64,000 nt of DNA from CAILHX01 sp046155285 (GTDB lineage: Bacteria; Pseudomonadota; Gammaproteobacteria; Burkholderiales; Methylophilaceae): positions 186,001 through 250,000 of the forward strand of contig JBJXEA010000017.1 in NCBI GenBank assembly GCA_046155285.1, read 5' to 3'. Each line of letters begins with the position of its first letter. The first letter of the stretch is position 1. The translations under genes and the position numbers were made by a program. Positions 32,515 to 41,537 of this stretch are shown here, in pieces. Below the pieces are notes generated by a model. That model made no database searches, had not been told where the DNA came from, and saw nothing but the letters and a program-made list of their open reading frames with translations.

Positions 32515-33759
32515 TTGGTACTTTCCCGCCTTTCACTGTTTACGTTGGTTTTACTGTTGAGCGCCTGCGTTGAGAAACCCGTTCACTCCCAACCCGCTTG
32601 CGACTGCGCCCGCGACGCCCCCATCCAAATCCCCGATGTAGAACGCTACGCACCGTTGCCACCCTCAGTAAAGCCCGGCGAACCAGCCAAGGGCAAAGAA
32701 TTCCAGCTGATGCGCGAGGCCGCTTGGAGCCAACTTGAAGGCTATGAAAAAGATGAGTTAAGTGCTGCGTGGCCAGCTTTTCTGCAAAGCTGCGGCGTGC
32801 TAAAGAAAAATCCATTGTGGCAAGAAGCTTGTGATGCGGTGTTGAAACTGCCAAATCCTAGCGCTGAAGAAGCGCGTAATATGATTAACCAGTATTTTTC
32901 ACCCTGGCAGGTGATGAATCCAGAAGGGACTGACACCGGCTTGATTACCGGTTACTACGAGCCGCTACTCAAAGGCAGCCGGAGCCGCACCGAGCGCTAT
33001 CGCTATCCGCTGTATCAACGCCCTGACGACATGGTAACGGTAGATTTGAACGGGCTTTATCCAGAGTTGGCGAATCGTAAATTGCGTGGAAAACTGGATG
33101 GTATCAAGCTCAAACCCTATTACAGTCGTGGCGAAATTGAAATTACGCAGTCACCGCTGGCAGGTAAGGAGCTGCTGTGGACGGACGACATCATTGACCT
33201 GTTTTTCTTGCAAATTCAAGGCTCAGGCTTGGTGAAGCTGGATAATGGCGAACAAGTGCATATAGGCTACGCCGACCAGAACGGCCAGCCGTATCAATCT
33301 ATAGGCAAGGTGTTGATTGATCGCGGCGACATGACCGCGGATAAAGCTTCCATGCAAGGTATCAAGGACTGGGGGCGCAAAAATCTGGATAAATTGCGCG
33401 AATTGCTCAACAGCAACCCCAGCTACGTGTTCTTCCGCGAATTGCCCAAAGATTTACCCGGCCCCTTGGGCGCTCTAGGTGTGCCTATCTTGGCAGAACG
33501 CAGCATCGCGGTTGACCCACGCTACATCCCGCTAGGCGCACCGGTATTTCTTTCTGCCACCTACCCCAATAGCAACAAACCGCTACGCCGCCTAATGATG
33601 GCACAAGATACCGGCGGTGCCATCAAAGGTGCAGTTCGAGCAGATTTTTTCTGGGGCGCAGGGAATGAGGCGGGCAAGCAAGCGGGCTCTATGAAACAAC
33701 AAGGCAAGTTGTGGGTGTTGATGCCTAAAGGCTATAAATTTTCACAAGAAGGGAAATAA
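32515..33759 (+). CDS. mltA: Membrane-bound lytic murein transglycosylase A (TTG start)
   Basis: 414 residues. Outer-membrane lipoprotein that cleaves peptidoglycan glycan strands to 1,6-anhydro products. Lipoprotein signal with lipobox LLSAC (Cys19), MltA domain with LITGYYEPLLKG, and the C-terminal 3D domain with catalytic Asp region AQDTGGAIKG followed by RADFFWG and a Gly-Trp-type ending LWVLMPK. Start is TTG with AAGG about 9 bases upstream; the next in-frame ATG would remove the signal peptide. Follows apaG by 11 bases. Confidence 0.94.
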   Translation: MVLSRLSLFTLVLLLSACVEKPVHSQPACDCARDAPIQIPDVERYAPLPPSVKPGEPAKGKEFQLMREAAWSQLEGYEKDELSAAWPAFLQSCGVLKKNPLWQEACDAVLKLPNPSAEEARNMINQYFSPWQVMNPEGTDTGLITGYYEPLLKGSRSRTERYRYPLYQRPDDMVTVDLNGLYPELANRKLRGKLDGIKLKPYYSRGEIEITQSPLAGKELLWTDDIIDLFFLQIQGSGLVKLDNGEQVHIGYADQNGQPYQSIGKVLIDRGDMTADKASMQGIKDWGRKNLDKLRELLNSNPSYVFFRELPKDLPGPLGALGVPILAERSIAVDPRYIPLGAPVFLSATYPNSNKPLRRLMMAQDTGGAIKGAVRADFFWGAGNEAGKQAGSMKQQGKLWVLMPKGYKFSQEGK

Positions 33760-33764
33760 CAAAA

Positions 33765-34856
33765 ATGTCTCATTACTTACAAAAATCAATCGCCTTAGCT
33801 CTTGTACTGTCTTTGTTCCTAACCTCCTGTGCTGGGCCACAAACGCGTATGCCAGTCGTGGATCCTGCTTATACCGAGAGCGAGATGCATAAACAGCGCG
33901 AGTTAGTTTTAGACTCGTGGCTTGAGTCCTATCGTCGTTTACAGGGGATTTCTTCCAGATTGGTGATTAACGGTACTGCGCTTTGTGGCGAACATGTAGC
34001 GCCTTATTTTGGTATTGACTCTTGGAGCCTTTATGATTTCCCTAATGAGTGGTGGGGTGTTGCACGCACACACTTTAGGCTGAGTGAAGAGTTGAAACTA
34101 CTCATGGTAGCGCGTCTATCTCCGGCAGATCGTGCAGGCATGAAAGAGGGTGACGTGTTGGAAGCGGTGAACAACCAAACCATTCCTAAAACCAAAGAAG
34201 CCAAACAAAAATTGATCGAGGACTTAAAACAGGCCTATGCCAAAAAGCAGCCTGTAGAGTTTTCTATCAGGCGCGATAAAGAAACAATGAAATTCACGGT
34301 AAAGCCCACGGTTGCTTGTGATTCTTATGTGCAACTGGTTCAAGGCGACGCTAAAAATGCTTTTGCCGATGGTGCAAAAATCGTCATCCTCAAAGGCATG
34401 ATGGAGTTTTTCAAGTCGGACGAAGAAATTGCCTTAGTCATCAGCCATGAGATGGCCCACAACGCGATGGGGCATCTGCAAGCTAAGAAAGGCAATGCCG
34501 GTTTGGGTATGTTTATTGGATTGTTGTTTGATGTGCTGGTCATTGCAAAAGGTGGTGGTAATACTCGGTTTGCCGATTTAGGGGCACAAATTGGTGCTGG
34601 CGCTAATTCCGTCTCTTTCGAGCAAGAAGCTGACTATGTGGGTCTATATTTTATGGCGCAAGCCGGCTATAGCATTGAAGACGCACCTAATTTTTGGCGT
34701 CGCATGGCGACCGCCGACCCCAGCTCTATCACTTTGAAGTCCAGCCACCCAACCACCTCAGAACGGTTTGTGGCGCTTGAAAGTACCATTACTGAAATTA
34801 ATGGCAAAGTTAAAGCAGGGAAGAGACTGAAACCGGAGATGAAAAGCGCTAAGTAA
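33765..34856 (+). CDS. M48-family metallopeptidase lipoprotein with PDZ-like domain
   Basis: 363 residues. Lipoprotein signal with LTSC (Cys22). Residues about 100-180 form a PDZ-like module (SPADRAGMKEGDVLEAVNN). The zinc peptidase site HEMAH is at 228-232 (ISHEMAHNAMGHL) and the third ligand is in FEQEADYVGLYFMAQAGY. Similar to periplasmic quality-control peptidases (BepA/LoiP-like). It follows mltA by 5 bases, so both probably act in envelope maintenance. Cleavage target unknown. The order PDZ before peptidase is less common than peptidase alone. Confidence 0.88.
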   Translation: MSHYLQKSIALALVLSLFLTSCAGPQTRMPVVDPAYTESEMHKQRELVLDSWLESYRRLQGISSRLVINGTALCGEHVAPYFGIDSWSLYDFPNEWWGVARTHFRLSEELKLLMVARLSPADRAGMKEGDVLEAVNNQTIPKTKEAKQKLIEDLKQAYAKKQPVEFSIRRDKETMKFTVKPTVACDSYVQLVQGDAKNAFADGAKIVILKGMMEFFKSDEEIALVISHEMAHNAMGHLQAKKGNAGLGMFIGLLFDVLVIAKGGGNTRFADLGAQIGAGANSVSFEQEADYVGLYFMAQAGYSIEDAPNFWRRMATADPSSITLKSSHPTTSERFVALESTITEINGKVKAGKRLKPEMKSAK

Positions 34857-34861
34857 TCAGT

Positions 34862-34878
34862 GCGCAGTGTTTCTGCGC
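34862..34878. terminator. Short GC hairpin between convergent M48 gene and prfA
   Basis: GCGCAG-TGTTT-CTGCGC, a 6-bp perfect stem in the 21-base gap between the two stops, reaching the first base of the prfA stop codon. No U-run, so at best a weak bidirectional terminator. Confidence 0.35.
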
Positions 34879-35960
34879 TACATTTCCTCACCCAGCGCCG
34901 CCAATTGCTCGGCCTGATGTTCGCTAGATAACGCCTCAACTAACTCGTCCAAATCACCTTCCATGATGAAATCAATCTTATACAAGGTGAGATTGATGCG
35001 ATGCTCCGTCACACGTCCCTGAGGGAAATTATAGGTGCGAATGCGCTCACTGCGGTCGCCGCTGCCGATTAAACTCTTGCGCGTCGCGGCTTCTTTGGAT
35101 TGCTGTTCGCGCACTTGAACATCCTTAATCCGCGCCGCTAGTACGCGCATAGCCGAAGCTTTATTGGCATGTTGCGAGCGTCCATCCTGACATTCGGCGA
35201 CAGTGCCAGTAGGTAAATGGGTAATACGAACCGCCGAATCGGTTTTGTTGATGTGCTGACCGCCCGCGCCACTGGCGCGGTAAGTGTCTATGCGTAAATC
35301 CGCAGGATTGAGTTCCACATCGGCAATCTCGTCTACTTCCGGCATGATGGCCACCGTGCAGGCCGAAGTATGGATGCGTCCTTGGGTCTCGGTTTCTGGC
35401 ACGCGCTGCACGCGATGCCCACCGGATTCAAACTTGAGTTTGGAATAAGCGCCATCACCTTCGATACGCGCGATGATTTCGCGGTAACCGCCCAGCTCAG
35501 ACTCGTTCGCTGACACCACCTCCACCTTCCAGTGCTGGCGCTCGGCGTAGCGCGAATACATACGGAACAGATTGCCAGCAAATATCGCCGACTCATCACC
35601 ACCAGTACCCGCGCGGATTTCCAAAAATATATTGCGCTCATCATTGGCATCTTTGGGTAGCAGCAATTTTTGTAGCTCGACTTCAGAGGCTTCAAGCTGT
35701 GTTTTTCCTGCTGCAATCTCCTCCTCCGCAAACTCGCGCATATCTGGGTCGCTTAGCATCTCCCGCGCCGCAGCAAGATCTGCCTCGATCTTCAAAAACG
35801 CACGGTAATGTTCCACCACCGGCGTGATGTCAGCATGTTCACGCGAAATTTTGCGATAGTTATCCATGTCCGACGTCGCGGTTTCGGTAGAGAGCAAGCG
35901 ATTCAGCTCTTCAAGGCGCTCACTTAGGGTGGCGAGTTTTTTTTCTAGGGAGGGTTTCAT
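34878..35960 (-). CDS. prfA: Peptide chain release factor 1
   Basis: 360 residues. Recognises UAA/UAG and triggers peptide release on the ribosome. The P-x-T stop-codon reader is in RVQRVPETETQGR and the universal GGQ in SGAGGQHINK; N-terminal coiled coil as usual. Ten bases downstream of hemA, the order common in proteobacteria; the methyltransferase gene prmC is expected further on but the next gene is a convergent one, so prmC is not here. Confidence 0.97.
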   Translation of the reverse strand: MKPSLEKKLATLSERLEELNRLLSTETATSDMDNYRKISREHADITPVVEHYRAFLKIEADLAAAREMLSDPDMREFAEEEIAAGKTQLEASEVELQKLLLPKDANDERNIFLEIRAGTGGDESAIFAGNLFRMYSRYAERQHWKVEVVSANESELGGYREIIARIEGDGAYSKLKFESGGHRVQRVPETETQGRIHTSACTVAIMPEVDEIADVELNPADLRIDTYRASGAGGQHINKTDSAVRITHLPTGTVAECQDGRSQHANKASAMRVLAARIKDVQVREQQSKEAATRKSLIGSGDRSERIRTYNFPQGRVTEHRINLTLYKIDFIMEGDLDELVEALSSEHQAEQLAALGEEM

Positions 35961-35969
35961 GGTGGAATT

Positions 35970-37217
35970 TTAGGTATTTCTAATTTGGTAGAGACGACGC
36001 AGTAGCGACTCAATATGATCACGTTCTTCACCAGAAGCGGTATTTAGGACATGGCTGGGGCTGTGTAAGAGTTTATTCGTTAAGGCATTACTTAGACTTT
36101 CCATCACCTGCTCTGCAGTTTCGCCCTGTGCCAAGGCTTTGAGTGCTTTTTCCAATTCATGTCGACGCAGCCTTTCACCATGGTCGCGCAGGGCGCGGAT
36201 AGTGGGGACAGATTCGCGAGACTCCATCCATTGCATAAAGGTAGCGACACGCAGCTTGATGATGGCTTCTGCTTCAATCGCGGCTTGCTGGCGATTTTCC
36301 ATGCCGGTTTGCACGATTTCGGCCAAGTCATCCACGGTGTAAAGAAACACATCATCTAAATCGGCAACTTCTGGCTCAATATCGCGCGGTACGGCAAGGT
36401 CTACCATTAGCATGGGGCGGCGGCGACGGGCTTTGATGGCGCGTTCTACCATGCCCAAACCAACAATCGGCAATTGGCTAGCGGTGGAGGTGATGACCAC
36501 ATCAAAATCGCCTAGGTGGTCAGGCAATTCAGATAAAAGGATACTTTTGCCATGGAAGGTTTGTGCCAACTCTGCGCCGCGTTCCACGGTGCGGTTGGCC
36601 ACGGTGATTGAGGCGGGCTGTTGCGTGGCGAAATGTTCGGCGCATAAGGCAATCATCTCACCTGCGCCGATAAACAGCACTTTCAGGCCGCTGACCTCGC
36701 CAAATATGCGTTGCGCCAACTTGACCGAGGCCGCCGCCATGGAGATGGAACTGGCGCCGATGTCGGTCTGTGTGCGGACTTCTTTGGCGACGGAAAATGT
36801 CTTTTGAAAGAGCTTATGCAGTAGCGACCCCAAAGTGCCTGCATGTTCAGCGATTTTCACCGCTTGTTTCATTTGCCCCAGAATCTGCGCTTCGCCCAGC
36901 ACCATAGAATCTAGCCCTGAAGCTACGCGAAAAGCGTGTTGCACGGCTTCTTGGTGCGGCAAGGTGTAGATGTAAGGCTGAATGGTGTTGGCTTGCAGAC
37001 GATGATAATCGGCCAGCCAATTGAGCGCGGTTTCAGGTGTCGCGGCTTGAAAATAAAGCTCGGTGCGGTTGCAAGTGGAAAGAATGGCGGCAGCTTCCAC
37101 GCCTCGCGTAGTGAGGTCGCGCAACGCTGCCGCCAAGTTTTCATTGTTAAAAGCGACGTGTTCGCGGATGGAAAGGGGGGCGGTAGTGTGATTCACGCCG
37201 AGGGCAAATAGATGCAT
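35970..37217 (-). CDS. hemA: Glutamyl-tRNA reductase
   Basis: 415 residues. First committed step of C5 haem synthesis: reduces glutamyl-tRNA to glutamate-1-semialdehyde with NADPH. Catalytic Cys49 in ILSTCNRTELY, conserved GLDSMVLGEAQILGQ, NADPH-binding GLKVLFIGAGEM and the C-terminal dimerisation helices. Upstream of prfA by 10 bases and presumably co-transcribed. Confidence 0.97.
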   Translation of the reverse strand: MHLFALGVNHTTAPLSIREHVAFNNENLAAALRDLTTRGVEAAAILSTCNRTELYFQAATPETALNWLADYHRLQANTIQPYIYTLPHQEAVQHAFRVASGLDSMVLGEAQILGQMKQAVKIAEHAGTLGSLLHKLFQKTFSVAKEVRTQTDIGASSISMAAASVKLAQRIFGEVSGLKVLFIGAGEMIALCAEHFATQQPASITVANRTVERGAELAQTFHGKSILLSELPDHLGDFDVVITSTASQLPIVGLGMVERAIKARRRRPMLMVDLAVPRDIEPEVADLDDVFLYTVDDLAEIVQTGMENRQQAAIEAEAIIKLRVATFMQWMESRESVPTIRALRDHGERLRRHELEKALKALAQGETAEQVMESLSNALTNKLLHSPSHVLNTASGEERDHIESLLRRLYQIRNT

Positions 37218-37263
37218 GGTGCAATTTTGCCTTATTTAGCGCGGTTTAAGCAATTTATGGCTG

Positions 37264-38181
37264 TTAATGTACGCTAATCGCCAACACTCCCGCCACCACA
37301 AACACCGTGCCTATAAGCTGTATCGCTGTCACACTTTCACCTAAAAAAATCCACGCCAACAGTATGGTGGACACCGGGCCGATAGTCCCCATCAAGGCCG
37401 CACGATTACTACCGATGCGGCTGATACCTGCGTTGAGCAAGAACGATGGCAATACCGTGGCCAGCAGTGCCATCAACAACCCAATGGCATAGACTTGAGG
37501 CGCTTGGTGAAAAATCGCGCGGTGACTGGGTTTAAGCGACAAATGCACCGCGCTGGTAAGGCTGACCACCAGCATGATGTAAGCCGTGAATGCGGTGCTG
37601 CCTATGCGCGGGATGAGCTTACCACTCGCCACCAAATAGGCAGCGTAACTGGCCGCTGCGAGGAAAATCAGCACCGCACCCAGCAAAGCATTGGGCGCTG
37701 CTGCTTGCGCTGTAAACACCTCCGCCCCCGCAGCCAACGCCACACCAAAATAGCTGGCGAGGAGCGCAAAAACTTCACGCTGGCCTATGCGACTGCCAAA
37801 CAGTACAGCGGAAATCAAAATCACCATGGTCGGGTAGAGAAATAAGATAACCCGCTCCACACCCGCCGACACATAGGCCAAACCAGAAAAATCCAACCAC
37901 ATAGGCAAATAGCCACCCACCGTGCCGAGTACAATAATGTTAAAGGCATCTTGCTTGGTGAGATGTGCGTTCTTGCCCGTCACCTGTATCCACAGTGCAA
38001 TCGCAAGATAAAACGGTGCGGCAAATGCCAAACGCAGCGCCAGCAAGGTTTCCACGTCGACGTGATAGCCATAGGCAAGCTTGACCATCACCGCTTTGGA
38101 TGAAAATGCGATAGCGGCGACCAGCACGAAAAATGTGCCAATTAAAGCTTGCGAGTGAGTTGAAGGTGATTCGGTTGCCAT
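37264..38181 (-). CDS. EamA/DMT-family transporter
   Basis: 305 residues with about ten membrane helices in two EamA repeats (first about 12-145, second about 160-300). Repeat-end signature LFGSRIGQREVFALLASYFG and IFLGESVTAIQLIGTVFVVAGV. Likely exports a metabolite or amino acid; substrate not predictable. Stands alone between hemA and a 220-base intergenic region. Confidence 0.88.
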   Translation of the reverse strand: MATESPSTHSQALIGTFFVLVAAIAFSSKAVMVKLAYGYHVDVETLLALRLAFAAPFYLAIALWIQVTGKNAHLTKQDAFNIIVLGTVGGYLPMWLDFSGLAYVSAGVERVILFLYPTMVILISAVLFGSRIGQREVFALLASYFGVALAAGAEVFTAQAAAPNALLGAVLIFLAAASYAAYLVASGKLIPRIGSTAFTAYIMLVVSLTSAVHLSLKPSHRAIFHQAPQVYAIGLLMALLATVLPSFLLNAGISRIGSNRAALMGTIGPVSTILLAWIFLGESVTAIQLIGTVFVVAGVLAISVH

Positions 38182-38231
38182 GTTGAGCCTTATCTGTCAG
38201 CTCGGCAGCGGGAAGATCATAGTAAAGCATG

Positions 38232-38259
38232 AGTAACCGCAGCGAAGCCGACGGTTACT
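38232..38259. repeat. Inverted repeat in the gap upstream of the EamA gene
   Basis: AGTAACCG/CGGTTACT, an 8-bp stem with a 12-base loop, in the 220-base gap 38182-38401. The same gap has ATGGC-GAGTA-GCCAT nested inside CCGCA/TGCGG (about 38294-38333). No open frame or U-tract. The gap otherwise shows nothing recognisable. Confidence 0.45.
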
Positions 38260-38401
38260 GTTGAAAAATCTAAAACTTCAAGACGAATAGCAGCAACCGC
38301 AGGAAATGGCGAGTAGCCATAGCGCTTTGCGGACGATTACTGCGTTAATTTTTGTGCTGGTGTTCATCATGAAGGGGCGCACTTTACGCGCTTAAACTTA
38401 G

Positions 38402-38923
38402 CTACGTCAAGGTTTTTTCTAGTACCGCGAGTTGCAAATTGCCCACCAAAGGCTGCCATAGTTTGGATGCCGCCCGAAACGGCTTAAGCACTCCGGTGCG
38501 TTGATAGCCGCGCCGCTCGTAGAAGGCAATAAGCTCGTGACGTTGCGTGATGACGACCATCTCCATCCGCGCTACACCCCATGTGGTCACTACGGTGTTT
38601 TCAGCACAAGCCAATAACTCTTTGCCTATGCCACGCGCTTGTTGCTGCGGGTTGACGGCGAACATGCCGAGATGAGCGCTGCTGTTTGATATTTCTAAAC
38701 AAACGGAAGCCACCAAGGTGTTATCTGTCAAGCACAGCAAAAACAGTGTGTTTTCATGGGCAATTAAACGGGTGATTTCTGCAGTTTCTGTACGTAAACC
38801 ACTCAACAAATCAGCTTCGGTCGTCCAGCCCAAACGGCTGCTTTCGCCGCGATAAGCTTGGTTGACAAGGTTGGCAATAGCGCTGGCGTCACCGCTAGTA
38901 GCAAGGCGAAAATCCAACTTCAA
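38402..38923 (-). CDS. GNAT-family N-acetyltransferase
   Basis: 173 residues. Acetyl-CoA binding core with the Q/R-x-x-G-x-G/A loop in NPQQQARGIGKELLACAE and a C-terminal MVVITQRHELIAFYERRGYQRTG segment, diagnostic of GNAT enzymes. Overlaps the upstream DAACS transporter by 4 bases (ATGA), so it is expressed with it. Substrate unknown. Confidence 0.87.
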   Translation of the reverse strand: MKLDFRLATSGDASAIANLVNQAYRGESSRLGWTTEADLLSGLRTETAEITRLIAHENTLFLLCLTDNTLVASVCLEISNSSAHLGMFAVNPQQQARGIGKELLACAENTVVTTWGVARMEMVVITQRHELIAFYERRGYQRTGVLKPFRAASKLWQPLVGNLQLAVLEKTLT

Positions 38924-40158
38924 TCAGCTTTGCCCACCAGTTTTTGCACCACCAAACTACCCACCATATCACCCTCTACATTGACCATGGTGCGAAAGGC
39001 GTCGAGCAAGCGATCTATGGGGAGCAAAATCGCAATGGCTTCGGCAGGTAGCCCCACCGATTGCAGCACCATTACCATGGTCACCATGCCCGCACTGGGG
39101 ATGCCGGGGGCACCGATGGCCGCAATCATAGCGGTGAAGCAGACGATAAGCTGCTGCATGTGGTTCAACTCTACGCCCGCCAGGTTGGCGATAAACAACG
39201 CGGCGGCGGCTTCGTACAGCGCGGTACCGTCCATGTTGATGGTGGCTCCTAGCGGCACAACGAATCCGGCGATTTCTGGCTTAACGTGCAAATGTTGTTC
39301 TACGCAGCGCAGCGTGACCGGCAGTGTGGCAGAGCTGGAGCTGGTGGCGAAGGCGGTGACGAGCGCTTCACGTGCGCCTCGCCAGAACTGCAGCGGCGTG
39401 ACGCGCGTCACCAGCCACAATATGAGCGGTAATACTACGATGCCATGTAGCATAGTAGAGCCTATCACCACGGCGATGAACTTGCCCATGCTGGCGAGCA
39501 ATTCCACGTTTTGCGTGGCTACCAGCTTGGCCAGCAGCGCCATGATGCCGAGCGGAGCCAAACGCATAATCCAGCCTACGATACGTAGTGTGATTTCTAA
39601 CCCTTCCTGCAGCAGCCCCAGAATGTTGCGATAGCGCTCGCCACCCATCACCAGCGCGATGCCCAGAAACAAGGCGAAAATGACGATGGCCAGCACATTG
39701 CCTTGCGCTAAGGCCGCGAAAGGGTTGACAAACAGGCTATGCATAAAGCTTACGGCGAAATCGGCCAAGGTCATATGCTTGGCATCGAAGTTTTGCATCG
39801 AGTTTTGAAATAAATCCAAACTCAAATGCTTCCCCGGCTCGAACAGATTGGTAGCAGTCAAACCAATCACGATGGCAATCGCCATAGACAACACAAAGAA
39901 AGCCAGCGTGGTCGTCCAAACGCGGTGCATTTGCTGATGGGCGCGAAGATTAGCCACGCCAACGGCGATGGAGGTGAATACTAGCGGCACTAATATCATT
40001 TTCAGCAGGTCTATGAACACATTGCCCAGCAAGCCCGCCACATATAGGCCTTGCTGTGAGGTGGTAGATTCAACACCTAGTACGCCTAAGCTCAAGCCAA
40101 GCAAAATCCCAGCGCCGGCGCCGAGCAAAATCTGTGTATTGAGAGAAGGTAACTTCAT
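38920..40158 (-). CDS. Dicarboxylate/amino acid:cation symporter (DAACS family)
   Basis: 412 residues, inner-membrane Na+ or H+ symporter of the GltP/DctA family. The serine-rich re-entrant loop AFATSSSSATLPVT, the NMDGTALYE motif in TM7 and the second hairpin (GAPGIPSAGMVTMV) are present. Eight membrane helices as expected. Could carry glutamate/aspartate or C4-dicarboxylates; binding residues alone do not decide. Translationally coupled to the GNAT gene. Confidence 0.92.
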   Translation of the reverse strand: MKLPSLNTQILLGAGAGILLGLSLGVLGVESTTSQQGLYVAGLLGNVFIDLLKMILVPLVFTSIAVGVANLRAHQQMHRVWTTTLAFFVLSMAIAIVIGLTATNLFEPGKHLSLDLFQNSMQNFDAKHMTLADFAVSFMHSLFVNPFAALAQGNVLAIVIFALFLGIALVMGGERYRNILGLLQEGLEITLRIVGWIMRLAPLGIMALLAKLVATQNVELLASMGKFIAVVIGSTMLHGIVVLPLILWLVTRVTPLQFWRGAREALVTAFATSSSSATLPVTLRCVEQHLHVKPEIAGFVVPLGATINMDGTALYEAAAALFIANLAGVELNHMQQLIVCFTAMIAAIGAPGIPSAGMVTMVMVLQSVGLPAEAIAILLPIDRLLDAFRTMVNVEGDMVGSLVVQKLVGKAD

Positions 40159-40262
40159 GATGGCAATAATACTTGAATGTATGAGCGCTGCCCTATAACG
40201 GCGCTATTTGGAGGCTTGATTGTGAGCTTCCCATCTATCTGATAGCGCACAAAAATAGGTAG

Positions 40263-40541
40263 CTAGCCATCCAACATCTCAACAATGGAGCGCTCGTACT
40301 CCGGAAAGTATTGCCCAATCAGCGGCAAATCAAAGCGGCGCAAGATGCTGGTGTTGGGTTCGCGTTGCAGCAAAAAGTCAAAAGAGCGGTTGACAAGCAC
40401 TTCAACCGACACCCGCCCCGCGCTGAGTTTAGCGGCGTACTGCGCAGATACGGTAACGATGTGAGTGGTCGCAGTGTGGCCTTGCACCGTCACTTCAAAG
40501 CTGGTTTCGTCTAGCTTTTTGACGTTTATCGTTGCCGTCAT
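40263..40541 (-). CDS. Small conserved protein downstream of Fae-like gene
   Basis: 92 residues, soluble, rich in beta strands at the N-terminus (FEVTVQGHTATTHIVTVS) and ending with NTSILRRFDLPLIGQYFPEYE, a pattern I know only from uncharacterised conserved proteins. Its start overlaps the stop of the DUF6572-like gene by 4 bases, so it is translated with it. Function unknown; the pairing with a Fae-like enzyme is the only hint. Confidence 0.7.
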   Translation of the reverse strand: MTATINVKKLDETSFEVTVQGHTATTHIVTVSAQYAAKLSAGRVSVEVLVNRSFDFLLQREPNTSILRRFDLPLIGQYFPEYERSIVEMLDG

Positions 40542-40870
40542 ATGATGACCTCCCCATCCAGCACCACTTCAAAAGCGACATCGTACTCTGCCACCGTTGA
40601 GGCGTAGAGCAGTAAGAATTCGTGGATGAAGGGAATCTGCTCAGTGGCAAGTTCTACGCGGATGCGTACGGTATCATCAATGGCTTCAGGATGCTGGGTT
40701 TGCAGCATGCCATTGATGACGTATCCAAGGTAGTTATTGAGCTTGTCTTGCAATGCAGGCGCGTCATCCTCACTAAGCTTACGCGGCTCAACCAGCACTA
40801 AGCGCACAATGCCGTCGCCACGGGTGATGAAATCTATGCTTTCAGGATAGTCTATACCCGTGCGGCGCAC
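40538..40870 (-). CDS. DUF6572-like small protein (GTG start)
   Basis: 110 residues. IDYPESIDFITRGDGIVRLVLV at the N-terminus and a helical middle followed by VRIRVELATE resemble DUF6572 proteins, known only as a conserved family. Start is GTG, which follows immediately on the TAA of the Fae-like gene (TAAGTG); no ATG is available. The next gene overlaps by 4 bases. Family name is tentative and function unknown. Confidence 0.65.
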   Translation of the reverse strand: MRRTGIDYPESIDFITRGDGIVRLVLVEPRKLSEDDAPALQDKLNNYLGYVINGMLQTQHPEAIDDTVRIRVELATEQIPFIHEFLLLYASTVAEYDVAFEVVLDGEVII

Positions 40871-41416
40871 TTACTTTTGATCCCAGCTGTCTTCCCACAT
40901 GCAATGCTTGATGGTGTGGCGGTTCTTGATAAGTTCGTCCACGGTTGGCTCATCATTCAGCGCACGGCTAATCGCCAACTTGGTAGCTTCGTAGTTGTTT
41001 TTATACATGTCGGCTTTGTCCAGATTAGCTTCTTTGGCGCAGCCTGGGTCTATCCATAGCAAGGCGATGATGCACAGATCATTAGCATGATTGCGCGGAA
41101 TGATGCCTTCAATCACGCAATCCAACACGGCATCTGCCACAGCTGCTTGCACCACGCCCCCAAATAGCGCGATATTGGTGCTGTCTTTGAGCGTCACTTT
41201 CGGCACCATCATGGTCGCCGGACGTACCATCTGGTTAATGTCACGCACCGCAAACATGGCGGTGTGGCCTTTGCTTTGCGCCATCATGTTGGCAAATGCC
41301 GCGCCTACCGGACCATCTACACTGCCTATGAGGATTTCTGGCATCGCCGCGGTAACGTCTTTGCCTTCGCTATAAACAGTGGCTTCGCCAGTTTTGAAAA
41401 TGATTTTGTCGGACAT
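40871..41416 (-). CDS. Formaldehyde-activating-enzyme-like protein (Fae family)
   Basis: 181 residues. The whole chain follows the Fae pattern: GEATV near 10-14, ILIGSVDGPVGAAFANMM, GHTAMFAV, VRPATMMVPKVTLKD, FGGVVQAAVADAV, EGIIPRNHANDL and the C-terminal NNYEATKLAISRAL. Fae catalyses condensation of formaldehyde with tetrahydromethanopterin. However the conserved His in the N-terminal segment (family form VAHIDLLIG) is not found; the corresponding stretch is VTAAMPEILIG with no His before residue 50. So it may be a non-canonical Fae paralogue with another role. First gene of a three-gene unit, divergent from doxX. Confidence 0.85.
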   Translation of the reverse strand: MSDKIIFKTGEATVYSEGKDVTAAMPEILIGSVDGPVGAAFANMMAQSKGHTAMFAVRDINQMVRPATMMVPKVTLKDSTNIALFGGVVQAAVADAVLDCVIEGIIPRNHANDLCIIALLWIDPGCAKEANLDKADMYKNNYEATKLAISRALNDEPTVDELIKNRHTIKHCMWEDSWDQK

Positions 41417-41475
41417 AATGTGTTCTTTCGGAAAGTGAAAATTAGAGCGCGTATTTTAGCGCTTGCGGAGAGGAC

Positions 41476-41505
41476 TTGCATAGTAGTGGCTCAGTCGGGC
41501 ATTAT
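41476..41505 (+). promoter_or_regulatory. Promoter candidate for doxX
   Basis: TTGCAT (41476-41481), 18-base spacer, CATTAT (41500-41505), 32 bases before the doxX ATG, which has a good AAGGA ribosome-binding site six bases upstream. The divergent Fae-like gene has a possible TAAAAT -10 on the other strand. Confidence 0.35.
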
Positions 41506-41537
41506 GTGGCGACTTTTTGGAAATTTAAGGATAGCAA

